A stretch of DNA of 5,207 bases, from NCBI GenBank assembly GCA_946629155.1, contig CAMOXM010000093.1:1-5207 (forward strand), in the 5' to 3' direction. This DNA is from UBA9848 sp003454065. Lineage in GTDB: Bacteria; Spirochaetota; Spirochaetia; Sphaerochaetales; Sphaerochaetaceae. This document shows positions 1 to 5,207 of this stretch, piece after piece. How positions within the stretch are numbered: the first letter of the stretch is position 1; each line of letters opens with the position of its first letter. The notes under the pieces were generated by a model. That model was not told where the DNA came from and searched no databases. It saw only the letters and a program-made list of their open reading frames with translations. Made by a program: the position numbers and the translations under genes.

Positions 1-306
1 CGATGCTATCAGCCCGACGCCGAGCATATTCACAGGAGACTTCACGAGTCGGATCATGTCATATATGGCCAGTCCCGAATCCACCTCGCCTCCCGGCGAA
101 TTGACGTAAATCCATATCGGCTTGCTGCAATCATCATTGTCGAGCATTATCAGCTGCTGTATCACGGATTGCGCGCTATCCTTGTTTATTTCGGAAAACA
201 AGGTTATTATCCTTGTCTTCAGCAATGTCTCCTTATCCATCGGAGAGTCCTTTTTTTTCTTCTCATCCTCTTCTTCAAGACGAGAATTCGATTCAAACGT
301 ATTCAT
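1..306 (-). CDS. clpP: ATP-dependent Clp protease proteolytic subunit (ClpP-like), 5' part
   Basis: This is the N-terminal 102 codons of a ClpP-family serine protease, the barrel-forming subunit that degrades proteins unfolded by a Clp ATPase in the cytoplasm. The core reads LLKTRIITLFSEI, then IWIYVNSPGGEV (about residues 64-75), then GLAIYDMI, matching the ClpP beta-strand/SPGG oxyanion region. The last codon in the window (TCG, residue 102, in GLIAS) aligns with the catalytic serine of the usual GQAAS motif; the catalytic His and Asp lie outside. The first 22 residues are highly charged (EEEDEKKKK). I chose the ATG at 306 because AAGGAG at 322-317 lies 10 nt upstream, inside the last codons of the preceding gene, with only 3 nt between genes. 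A second in-frame ATG (codon 23) also has an AAGGA ahead of it. The wording of the core (SEINKDSA, GLIAS) resembles a second ClpP subfamily that I associate with spirochaetes; that subfamily call is inference. Confidence 0.9.
   Translation of the reverse strand, partial: MNTFESNSRLEEEDEKKKKDSPMDKETLLKTRIITLFSEINKDSAQSVIQQLIMLDNDDCSKPIWIYVNSPGGEVDSGLAIYDMIRLVKSPVNMLGVGLIAS
253..260 (-). repeat. A8 homopolymer in the clpP N-terminal coding region
   Basis: On the coding strand, codons 16-19 of clpP read AAG AAA AAA AAG, giving eight consecutive A residues that include the heptamer A-AAA-AAG in the zero frame. Such tracts can cause transcriptional slippage or -1 frameshifting. The tract lies between the first ATG and the in-frame ATG at codon 23, so slipped products from the first start could differ from those of the second. 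Confidence 0.6.
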
Positions 307-309
307 TCC

Positions 310-1305
310 TCACGCACTCCTTGCCTTTTTCTTTTCCAGAAGCTCTTTCTTCCTTGCCTTAAGACTCTGCTTGTATTCCTTCTTCGTCATCAAATGCGGA
401 ATCTCTTCCGGAGCAGGAACATGAAGCAGCTTTTCGGGTTCGAACAGAAAATCGCCCAAAACCTTCAATGATTTCAAAAAATAGAATCCGTCGCATATCC
501 TCTCGTCAACGGTGAAGCTGATCTTGATGCTGTCCTTATGCGAAGCCTTGCCGTCAGCCGACAACGCTCTAATTCTTTTCACAGGACCCAAGATAGTGAA
601 AAAGCTGGTCGTCCCCCACTCATACAAATGGTGATGAGGCGCGGAATCCGAAATTCCCAAGCTCGACAAGTTGGCAGTGAAAGCCGACGAATGAAGGCAA
701 TCCGCCTTATGAAGCCACTTCCCGACGCCGTCGTGCCTGTCCTTCATGCCAAAAAAAGACAGGACAAGCGACAGCAGCCATTTCGGAAGATACTTCAAAA
801 CCGCCCCCACAACCATATCATTAGCATTAAGCTCATCAATATCGGAGGTCTGACACCTATCGATATAGGACTCTATTTGCTGCACATAGGAATCAAAAGA
901 CCCGAACACATCGAATACGAGCTCCTCGGACAATTCCGGAGCCTCTTCCGTAAACGATTTCTTGACAATGAACACCTGCGATATCTCCTTGCGCTGCCAA
1001 AGCTTCTTGTTCGCTATGAAGCGATTCAGCTTGGGTCTGATCGCCAGCAGCCTCGCATAAGCTATGAGAATCGCCGTAGTGAGACGCAATGGGAATTTCC
1101 TATCGTCATGCGAGCCGTTGTATTCGTCGAACTCTTGCTTATGCTGCTTGTTGTATTCCTTGACGAATCCGACAAGGTTGGTTATGTCATACTCGATTTC
1201 ATAGAAAACCATGCTGTCGCAACGCCTTTTCATGATGAATGGAAATATTCTCATGTAGTTTGTGACATCATAGCAATAATACGCATCTTTCCTCTTATTG
1301 AACAT
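310..1305 (-). CDS. Stand-alone 2-oxoacid dehydrogenase E2-like acyltransferase domain protein
   Basis: A 331-residue protein related to the catalytic domain of dihydrolipoamide acyltransferase (the CAT fold). It has no lipoyl or peripheral-subunit-binding domain. Recognisable blocks are IMKRRCDSMVFYEIEYDITNL near the N-terminus, RLTTAILIAYARLLAIRPKLNRFI (about residues 74-97), HHHLYEWGTTSFF (about 224-236) and DERICDGFYFLKSLKVL (267-283). In true E2 enzymes the last block is HxxxDG, whose His is the catalytic base; here Glu268 stands in that place, while Asp272-Gly273 are kept. From memory, DERIADGFYF-type motifs are usual in a family of uncharacterised E2-like proteins of anaerobes, so this is probably a family trait, not a mutation. 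The last 25 residues are Lys/Glu-rich and may be helical. The ATG at 1305 is preferred: it follows the upstream stop by 8 nt and has GAGG 6 nt upstream. A GTG at 1341 would extend it by 12 residues into the preceding gene. The substrate is unknown. Confidence 0.8.
   Translation of the reverse strand: MFNKRKDAYYCYDVTNYMRIFPFIMKRRCDSMVFYEIEYDITNLVGFVKEYNKQHKQEFDEYNGSHDDRKFPLRLTTAILIAYARLLAIRPKLNRFIANKKLWQRKEISQVFIVKKSFTEEAPELSEELVFDVFGSFDSYVQQIESYIDRCQTSDIDELNANDMVVGAVLKYLPKWLLSLVLSFFGMKDRHDGVGKWLHKADCLHSSAFTANLSSLGISDSAPHHHLYEWGTTSFFTILGPVKRIRALSADGKASHKDSIKISFTVDERICDGFYFLKSLKVLGDFLFEPEKLLHVPAPEEIPHLMTKKEYKQSLKARKKELLEKKKARSA
317..322 (-). promoter_or_regulatory. Ribosome binding site of clpP inside the preceding gene
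   Basis: AAGGAG on the minus strand, 10 nt before the ATG at 306, within the last codons of the E2-like gene, whose TGA lies at 312-310. It supports the upstream clpP start and suggests coupled translation. Confidence 0.65.
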
Positions 1306-1313
1306 TCGAAACC

Positions 1314-2204
1314 TCAAACAAGCCCAGCGATTATCCGCCACTCTCCGTTTCCGGATTTCATTATCTCATCGCGTTTGAAAGACCTGACCCCCTTCTCTTC
1401 ATTTTCGGCTTTAACGATTTGTGAAATGAAATTCATATCCACCACCCTGAACGACTCGTTCGGAGCCGTAACTATCCTATCGCCTTTCGACGGAAAATTC
1501 TTCTTCTGGGACTTGTAGAACTCCTCTTCGAAAGCGAAACAGCAGAAGAATTTGCCGCAAGGACCTTGCATTTTCGCCGAGTTCAGCGATTCCTTCTGCT
1601 CCTTGACCTTCTTGAGCGTAACGCATGAACGATCGACAACATTCGAAATGCTTCTGCAACAAAGCTTTCTGCCGCAAATCCCATAGCAATCCGAATTCCT
1701 GGCTTCGGCCTTGAAGGACATCTGCTGGAGGTTGATGCTCATCTTGAACTCTTTTCCCAACGGCGCCAGAAGCGGCCTGAAGTCAACCCTTGACGGCGAA
1801 GAGAAAAACAATACGATCATTTTGGAAAAAGGCATCAGGTGAGCGTTTATGAGGTTCATTTTCACGCCGACGCTTTCTATTATCCTGCTTGCGCGCCTCA
1901 TGCAATCCTCTTCCTTTTCGGAGTTTTCGCGAAACAAGCGCAGATCCTCCTCGGTGGCAATGCGAATGACGTTTATCTGCGTTTCGGAATTGCCCTTGCA
2001 TCTGCACTCATCCAGCACATCGACAATGTCATTATCGCTCATTCCGCCAAAAGGTATGTTCGCTACGAGCTTGTCCCCTGCGCCGAGCCTTCGACCTTCA
2101 AAAAAACCAACGAAGCGCCTGTTCGCAACCGGATAGAAAAGATGATACGCCCTCAAACGCCCTTCAGAAGAGTCTACGCCCGAACCGATTTCCGCAATTT
2201 CCAT
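1314..2204 (-). CDS. ricT: PSP1-domain protein, RicT/YaaT family
   Basis: A 296-residue cytoplasmic protein of the PSP1 C-terminal family. The N-terminal part (about 19-66) fits the small beta domain that opens this family (RRFVGFFEGRRLGAGDKLVA). The diagnostic part lies at about residues 164-226: KAEARNSDCYGICGRKLCC, then SLNSAKMQGPCGKFFCCFAFE. It carries paired cysteine clusters (C173, C177, C182, C183 and C216, C221, C222). In Bacillus subtilis, RicT (YaaT) acts with RicA and RicF in an Fe-S-containing complex needed for RNase Y-dependent mRNA maturation. Whether that role holds here is unknown, since no RicA or RicF is in the window. The cysteine pattern makes cluster binding plausible (inference). 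The ATG at 2204 is 3 nt after the upstream stop, with AGGA 8 nt ahead embedded in that gene's last codons. The downstream E2-like gene follows after 8 nt. Confidence 0.88.
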   Translation of the reverse strand: MEIAEIGSGVDSSEGRLRAYHLFYPVANRRFVGFFEGRRLGAGDKLVANIPFGGMSDNDIVDVLDECRCKGNSETQINVIRIATEEDLRLFRENSEKEEDCMRRASRIIESVGVKMNLINAHLMPFSKMIVLFFSSPSRVDFRPLLAPLGKEFKMSINLQQMSFKAEARNSDCYGICGRKLCCRSISNVVDRSCVTLKKVKEQKESLNSAKMQGPCGKFFCCFAFEEEFYKSQKKNFPSKGDRIVTAPNESFRVVDMNFISQIVKAENEEKGVRSFKRDEIMKSGNGEWRIIAGLV

Positions 2205-2207
2205 ACG

Positions 2208-3530
2208 TCATATCCTAAAATCGAATTCTATGTTGTTTTCGCGCGCTATAAGCGTGAGGTTCCTTTCCTTAATGTCGTAAACGGACGTATGCGCAGTATA
2301 AAGCACATTGCGATCCTTCGGCCTATTCGACTTTAGCGAAAGCATCTTGCGTATTTCCGATTGATTTGAGAAAACGCTGTCGAAATAATCGAGGAAGAAC
2401 CTGTTGCCATCGAAGTTCTCGTCTATCTCATCAAGACTCGGCGGATTGAACATGAACATGCCCTTATCGGTATAGCATTCCGAATACCAGAACGAATTCG
2501 GATCCGACGCATCATACGCTTTCGAATAATACATGTCCTTCATGACGTTTATGATAGCCCGTCTGCTAGTCATCCCGCGCTGCCTGTCCCTAAGGATGTC
2601 ATAACGCTCCTGCCCCATCATCGAATAGGAGCTGAGGTTGTTGAACGAATAATCCGTCATGACAGTCGCATCAGCATCAACGAACATTTCACCGTCTATG
2701 AATTCCACGCAAACGCAATTATCATTATCGGCGATCATGAAATGATAGCCCCTATCCTTATCATCGGTAGTAGGATAATCCAGAAGCTTCTTTTTCCTCA
2801 ATATGTCAACCGCATTCTCAGCCGAAGACGCCTTGTCGAGCAGATATCTCACGGACATGATTATGAATATGCCTTCATCATCCTCCGTTCCGCCATCTTT
2901 AAGCTCCTTGGAGTTCAAAACACTGCAATCCCGCATCCTATCCTCGAAACTCCGCTTCTCCTTGATCTTGACCATGTTTTTTATCATTTCCTCGCGTCTT
3001 TTAGGGCTGAAGTTCCCATGCTTGTACAAATCCAATACCGTTTCGGGTGAAAAGTCGCTAACCGGATAGGAACTCAGCGTCACCACGACTCCGTTCTCGT
3101 TTATGCCATCAACCAGAAGGAACGGCAGCACTTTGTAATAAGAATCGAATTTCAAGGCCTTGCTGACAAACTCATCGTTCATAGAATCGAAACCGGGAGC
3201 CACGCCAACGCTGGAAAACCGACCATCGCCTTTCTTGGTTCTCACCACGAAGGTCGCAGCATCCCTGATATAGTCGTTGTAGTTTCTCGCCAAGATTCCA
3301 TTCTGCTCTACGGTTGACGTAAAGCCCAAATCGAATCTGATGCTTGATTTGTCGATGTCATCTCTTTCCTTACCGCGGACATCCCTGAGTATGCTCATCG
3401 CATAAGCATAATCGGAATTGTCGAATTCCACCTCATACAAGCCTTTTTGAAGCATCTTGCTCTTCATGGTCGCGCATGACGAGACCAAACCAAGCAAAAC
3501 AACCAAACCTAAAAACAATGTCTTCTTCAT
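2208..3530 (-). CDS. Lipoprotein with a choloylglycine-hydrolase-like (Ntn) fold, probably catalytically altered
   Basis: A 440-residue predicted lipoprotein. Residues 1-19 are a lipoprotein signal (MKK, hydrophobic core, lipobox V-S-S-C19). The rest resembles secreted linear-amide C-N hydrolases of the choloylglycine hydrolase/penicillin V acylase superfamily: GILARNYNDY (78-87), DGINENGVVVTL (141-152), the helix SVRYLLDKASSAENAVDIL (226-244), YHFMIADNDNCVCVEFIDG (262-280), GQERYDIL (306-313), and a final strand region VYDIKERNLTLIA. Known enzymes use an N-terminal Cys about a dozen or more residues before the RN motif. Here that place reads G69-F70-T71-S72, with no Cys between C19 and C202. 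The Asp of RNxD is Asn85 and the usual Asn of the TN motif is Asp293. A binding protein or pseudoenzyme is therefore likely (inference). The ATG at 3530 is preferred because GGTGAT lies 4 nt ahead; a GTG at 3539 would add three residues. The anchoring membrane cannot be told from the sequence. Confidence 0.78.
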   Translation of the reverse strand: MKKTLFLGLVVLLGLVSSCATMKSKMLQKGLYEVEFDNSDYAYAMSILRDVRGKERDDIDKSSIRFDLGFTSTVEQNGILARNYNDYIRDAATFVVRTKKGDGRFSSVGVAPGFDSMNDEFVSKALKFDSYYKVLPFLLVDGINENGVVVTLSSYPVSDFSPETVLDLYKHGNFSPKRREEMIKNMVKIKEKRSFEDRMRDCSVLNSKELKDGGTEDDEGIFIIMSVRYLLDKASSAENAVDILRKKKLLDYPTTDDKDRGYHFMIADNDNCVCVEFIDGEMFVDADATVMTDYSFNNLSSYSMMGQERYDILRDRQRGMTSRRAIINVMKDMYYSKAYDASDPNSFWYSECYTDKGMFMFNPPSLDEIDENFDGNRFFLDYFDSVFSNQSEIRKMLSLKSNRPKDRNVLYTAHTSVYDIKERNLTLIARENNIEFDFRI

Positions 3531-3565
3531 AAATATCACCGATAACCCGCAAACCGCGACTATGC
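3531..3565 (-). other. Intergenic gap between the two lipoprotein genes
   Basis: These 35 nt separate the BIG2-type lipoprotein stop (TAG) from the Ntn-like lipoprotein ATG. They hold the GGTGAT ribosome binding site at 3540-3535. I see no inverted repeat followed by a T run, and too little room for a well-formed promoter, so read-through is expected. Confidence 0.5.
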
Positions 3566-4537
3566 CTATGTTGCCGAATGTACGACTACGGACAAATGGA
3601 ATTCAAGCCCTCGTTCCTCATCCGCAGCCACAACGCGCGCGATTCCAGCGGCCATGCCGTGAGCGCGGCCCACTGTCGAGTCGGATTCGTTGTCAAAGGA
3701 CAATATAGTCGGATTCAGACTGCTCCATTTGAGATTGACGTCGCCGATGCCCTCAGGCAAAACCTCCTGAAGATATCCATTCAGCTGCAAATGATCAGTC
3801 GGATAGAACTTAGCGTAATCGACCTCAAGCGGAATCACGGATATGGTGCATTTCTTCTCGAGCTTTCCGTCTTCGGTCACTACTTCGATATCATAGCTTC
3901 CCGGAGCCATGGCTACAAGCTCAAGCAGCGCATCTACGGTTTCGGGGTTGAACACCCTCACCACCTTATCGCTCTCCTCAGCCAGACGCCAATGCACCTT
4001 TCTGTTCGCAGCGTTCTCCGGTAGCACAAGAGCCTTCACATTCAATCCCGATCCGCTCATGATCGCATTTGCCGAATAATCCTCTTCGAAAGTCACTTCC
4101 GTAACGCGCACAGGGTCGTAATACGCGTACAAGGACGCGCTTTCAGTGAAGAAGTAAGACGTCAGGTCTGTCTTGTCCAGGCTCGGACGCTGTCGAAGAA
4201 ACTCCTTACCCATCATATCGGCAGATATCGAATCAGGAGCCGAATACTTGCCGGTTTCGACCAAATCCGAGCCGTCGGCAGACAAAAAGAATTTCGTCAG
4301 CACGTACCTGTCTATCTTGAATTCTTCGAACAACGCCTCGCTATCCCTTTTGGAAAATGCGGAGCCTTTGCGAAATGAAACCGATTTGGCCTTAACCTGA
4401 TACCCATTGTCGTTTTCCTTGGGAATCATATAGACGAATCTCATTTCATCGTACAAATCCACTATGTCGATTTGCTTGCATGCCGAAAGCGACAGCAAGA
4501 GCGCCATGAAGAGCAAATACGAAAGCTTCCGCAACAT
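3566..4537 (-). CDS. Lipoprotein with two Ig-like (BIG2-type) domains
   Basis: A 323-residue predicted lipoprotein. The signal is MLRK plus a hydrophobic stretch ending in the lipobox L-S-A-C20. Residues 21-143 match nothing I recognise. Two beta-sandwich-like repeats follow. The first, about 144-236, runs from VTEVTFEEDY through VHWRLAEESDKVVRVF to a closing strand KKCTISVI. The second, about 238-321, runs from VDYAKFYPTD through LKWSSLNPTILSFD and GRAHGMAAGIARVVA to LEFHLSVVV. The Trp followed by S/N-P-x-I/V-x-x-F and the G-x-A-x-G-x-A step are typical of bacterial Ig-like group 2 domains, which usually serve as surface spacers or in adhesion. No catalytic motif is visible. The gene starts 10 nt after the ntpK stop, with AAGG overlapping that stop 8 nt ahead of the ATG, so it is probably co-translated with the ATPase genes. 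Function is unknown; a structural or binding role in the envelope is a guess. Confidence 0.75.
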   Translation of the reverse strand: MLRKLSYLLFMALLLSLSACKQIDIVDLYDEMRFVYMIPKENDNGYQVKAKSVSFRKGSAFSKRDSEALFEEFKIDRYVLTKFFLSADGSDLVETGKYSAPDSISADMMGKEFLRQRPSLDKTDLTSYFFTESASLYAYYDPVRVTEVTFEEDYSANAIMSGSGLNVKALVLPENAANRKVHWRLAEESDKVVRVFNPETVDALLELVAMAPGSYDIEVVTEDGKLEKKCTISVIPLEVDYAKFYPTDHLQLNGYLQEVLPEGIGDVNLKWSSLNPTILSFDNESDSTVGRAHGMAAGIARVVAADEERGLEFHLSVVVHSAT

Positions 4538-4547
4538 AAGCCTGACC

Positions 4548-4994
4548 TTATTGCAGCAAAAGCATGCCCAGAATCAATGTGAACAAAGCTACCGTCTCTA
4601 TTATTCCTACGACAATGAAATAGTTGGCTGTTCCCTTCTCCGTTTCAGCCAAGCTATCGCATGCCGCAGCAGCCGCCTTGCCCTGAAAAAACGCGCTGAA
4701 CCCTATCGCTATACCCGCAAAAAAGCCTACAGCCAAACCAAGCATCGGAGTCCTGGAAACCGCACCGGAAGCTGCGGAATTGGAAATGAAAGTGGATAGA
4801 AGATAACCGTATATCGTTTGCGTAAGCGGCGCACCGGAAAACGCAACCATGGTGAATGGAGCCTTTTTAGATTGCATATAGCACTTTTTCCATCCGCCTA
4901 TGGCGCCCTGAGATGCTATGCCGGTTCCAAACGCCGAACCCAATGCGCTGAAACACAAAGCGCAAGCCAAGCCGATTCCAACCAAATAATCCAT
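4548..4994 (-). CDS. ntpK: V-type ATP synthase subunit K (proteolipid, rotor c-ring)
   Basis: A 148-residue proteolipid of the V/A-type ATPase (also called atpK), which forms the membrane rotor ring carrying H+ or Na+. It is a duplicated hairpin with four membrane segments at about 3-27, 47-70, 84-105 and 125-147. The ion-binding Glu is present only in the last helix (E133 in GIIETVALFT). The first hairpin has Gln59 at the equivalent place (APLTQTIYG), as in Enterococcus hirae NtpK and eukaryotic 16-kDa proteolipids. Thr58, Gln59, Gln104 (FFQGKAAAA) and Glu133 match the positions that bind Na+ in E. hirae NtpK, so Na+ coupling is possible. The start is secure: AAGGAG sits 6 nt before the ATG. 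It follows the subunit I gene by 71 nt and precedes a lipoprotein gene by 10 nt. Confidence 0.95.
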   Translation of the reverse strand: MDYLVGIGLACALCFSALGSAFGTGIASQGAIGGWKKCYMQSKKAPFTMVAFSGAPLTQTIYGYLLSTFISNSAASGAVSRTPMLGLAVGFFAGIAIGFSAFFQGKAAAAACDSLAETEKGTANYFIVVGIIETVALFTLILGMLLLQ

Positions 4995-5000
4995 ATATTT

Positions 5001-5006
5001 CTCCTT
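5001..5006 (-). promoter_or_regulatory. Strong ribosome binding site of ntpK
   Basis: AAGGAG on the minus strand, 6 nt before the ATG at 4994, with an A/T-only spacer (AAATAT). It is the best-spaced Shine-Dalgarno sequence in the window, which suits the many proteolipid copies needed per ATPase. Confidence 0.85.
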
Positions 5007-5010
5007 ACAA

Positions 5011-5026
5011 GAGGGTTCAAGCCCTC
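5011..5026 (-). promoter_or_regulatory. Small inverted repeat upstream of ntpK
   Basis: GAGGG-CTTGAA-CCCTC on the minus strand gives a 5-bp stem and 6-nt loop. It ends 4 nt before the AAGGAG ribosome binding site. It is not followed by a T run, so it is not an intrinsic terminator. It could protect mRNA from nucleases or tune ntpK translation, but this is inference from position only. Confidence 0.45.
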
Positions 5027-5065
5027 ACCATACTCAAAACAACAATTCTCTTAAAACCCGATGCA

Positions 5066-5207
5066 TCATTCGAACGGGTGATATTCATATCCGGACCACT
5101 CGAGTCCAAGCTGATTCGAAAATTCCATCACATTCAACCTGACGCCATGCACGACCACCGAAAGCAAGCCCATGACGAGATTGAGAACATGACCTATCGC
5201 CAAAATC
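5066..5207 (-). CDS. ntpI: V-type ATP synthase subunit I, C-terminal fragment
   Basis: The last 46 codons of the V-type ATPase subunit I gene (a-subunit homologue, also called atpI), the membrane stator that channels ions to the K ring. The visible part contains GHVLNLVMGLLSVVVHGVRL, the end of the last membrane helices, then EFSNQLGLEWSGYEYHPFE and a TGA at 5068-5066. The HGVRLNVMEF and W-S-G-x-x-Y-x-P-F tail is characteristic of this family. By comparison with the yeast Vph1 tail, the essential rotor-facing Arg should lie a few residues upstream, just outside the window, while the Arg in HGVRL corresponds to the second conserved Arg. The gene enters from beyond 5207. It lies directly upstream of ntpK in the same direction. 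Confidence 0.93.
   Translation of the reverse strand, partial: ILAIGHVLNLVMGLLSVVVHGVRLNVMEFSNQLGLEWSGYEYHPFE

Larger units (their letters stand above)
4995..5065 (-). other. Intergenic leader between subunit I and subunit K genes
   Basis: These 71 nt form the longest gap in the window. On the transcript strand they are AT-rich near the subunit I stop, then carry a 5-bp hairpin and a strong ribosome binding site. No clear -10/-35 promoter pair stands out. No coding sequence is visible in it. Confidence 0.6.

Noticed and set aside
1306..1341. GTG start at 1341 for the E2-like gene
   Set aside because: It would overlap ricT by 28 nt and add 12 residues without family support. The ATG at 1305 has a GAGG 6 nt upstream and lies right after the ricT stop.
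538..1518. A 326-codon open frame on the plus strand
   Set aside because: It lies antisense to the E2-like gene and crosses into ricT, both of which have recognisable family motifs. The translated product resembles no family I know and has low-complexity, Arg-rich stretches typical of a shadow frame.
1839..2336. A 165-codon open frame on the plus strand, with a 95-codon frame overlapping it
   Set aside because: Both are antisense to ricT, and the longer one runs on into the 3' end of the Ntn-like lipoprotein gene. No family resemblance, signal or credible ribosome binding site supports them.
3578..4024. A 148-codon open frame on the plus strand
   Set aside because: It is antisense to the Ig-like domains of the BIG2-type lipoprotein. 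The minus-strand frame has a lipobox and domain pattern, while this one has no recognisable content.
5011..5026. Plus-strand GGGTTCAAGCCC resembling a tRNA T-arm
   Set aside because: With the 7-nt loop of a true T-arm the stem does not pair over five bases, and no acceptor, D or anticodon arm can be found in the short gap around it.
5011..5026. Intrinsic terminator between the subunit I and K genes
   Set aside because: The stem is only 5 bp and is followed by TTGTAAGGAG, not a T run. Separating the ATPase subunits by termination would also make little sense.

Overview
The window is a gene-dense, single-direction block. All seven genes read on the minus strand, so transcription runs from position 5207 towards position 1. 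Clear AAGGAG-type ribosome binding sites argue against Bacteroidetes, which usually lack them. A V-type ATPase whose proteolipid gene K directly follows I and is itself followed by unrelated genes fits the E-x-A-B-D-I-K order known from spirochaetes, Chlamydiae and Bacteroidetes. The ClpP fragment resembles a ClpP-like subfamily I associate with spirochaetes, and two genes encode lipoproteins. An anaerobic, host- or sediment-associated spirochaete is therefore my best guess (moderate confidence; inference). Isoleucine is mostly ATA in the clpP fragment (8 of 10 codons).

Layout in transcription order: (1) 3' end of the V-type ATPase subunit I gene (5207-5066). (2) A 71-nt gap with a small hairpin and a strong ribosome binding site. 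(3) ntpK, the membrane-rotor proteolipid (4994-4548). (4) A lipoprotein with two Ig-like (BIG2-type) domains (4537-3566). (5) A lipoprotein with a choloylglycine-hydrolase/linear-amide-hydrolase (Ntn) fold that seems to lack the catalytic cysteine (3530-2208). (6) A RicT/YaaT-type PSP1 protein (2204-1314). (7) A stand-alone relative of the 2-oxoacid dehydrogenase E2 acyltransferase domain with Glu at the catalytic His position (1305-310). (8) The first 102 codons of a ClpP-like protease, cut by the window edge at its catalytic serine (306-1).

Intergenic gaps after ntpK are 10, 35, 3, 8 and 3 nt. Several ribosome binding sites overlap the upstream stop codon or last codons, so translational coupling within one long transcript is likely. 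I see no internal terminator or convincing promoter. The functions are mixed: ion-translocating ATPase, envelope lipoproteins, an Fe-S/RNA-maturation-type factor, an acyltransferase-like protein and a protease. No obvious new defence or mobile system is present. The most interesting items are the two apparent pseudoenzymes (5 and 7), the two lipoproteins inserted behind the ATPase genes, and an A8 tract between two possible clpP starts.
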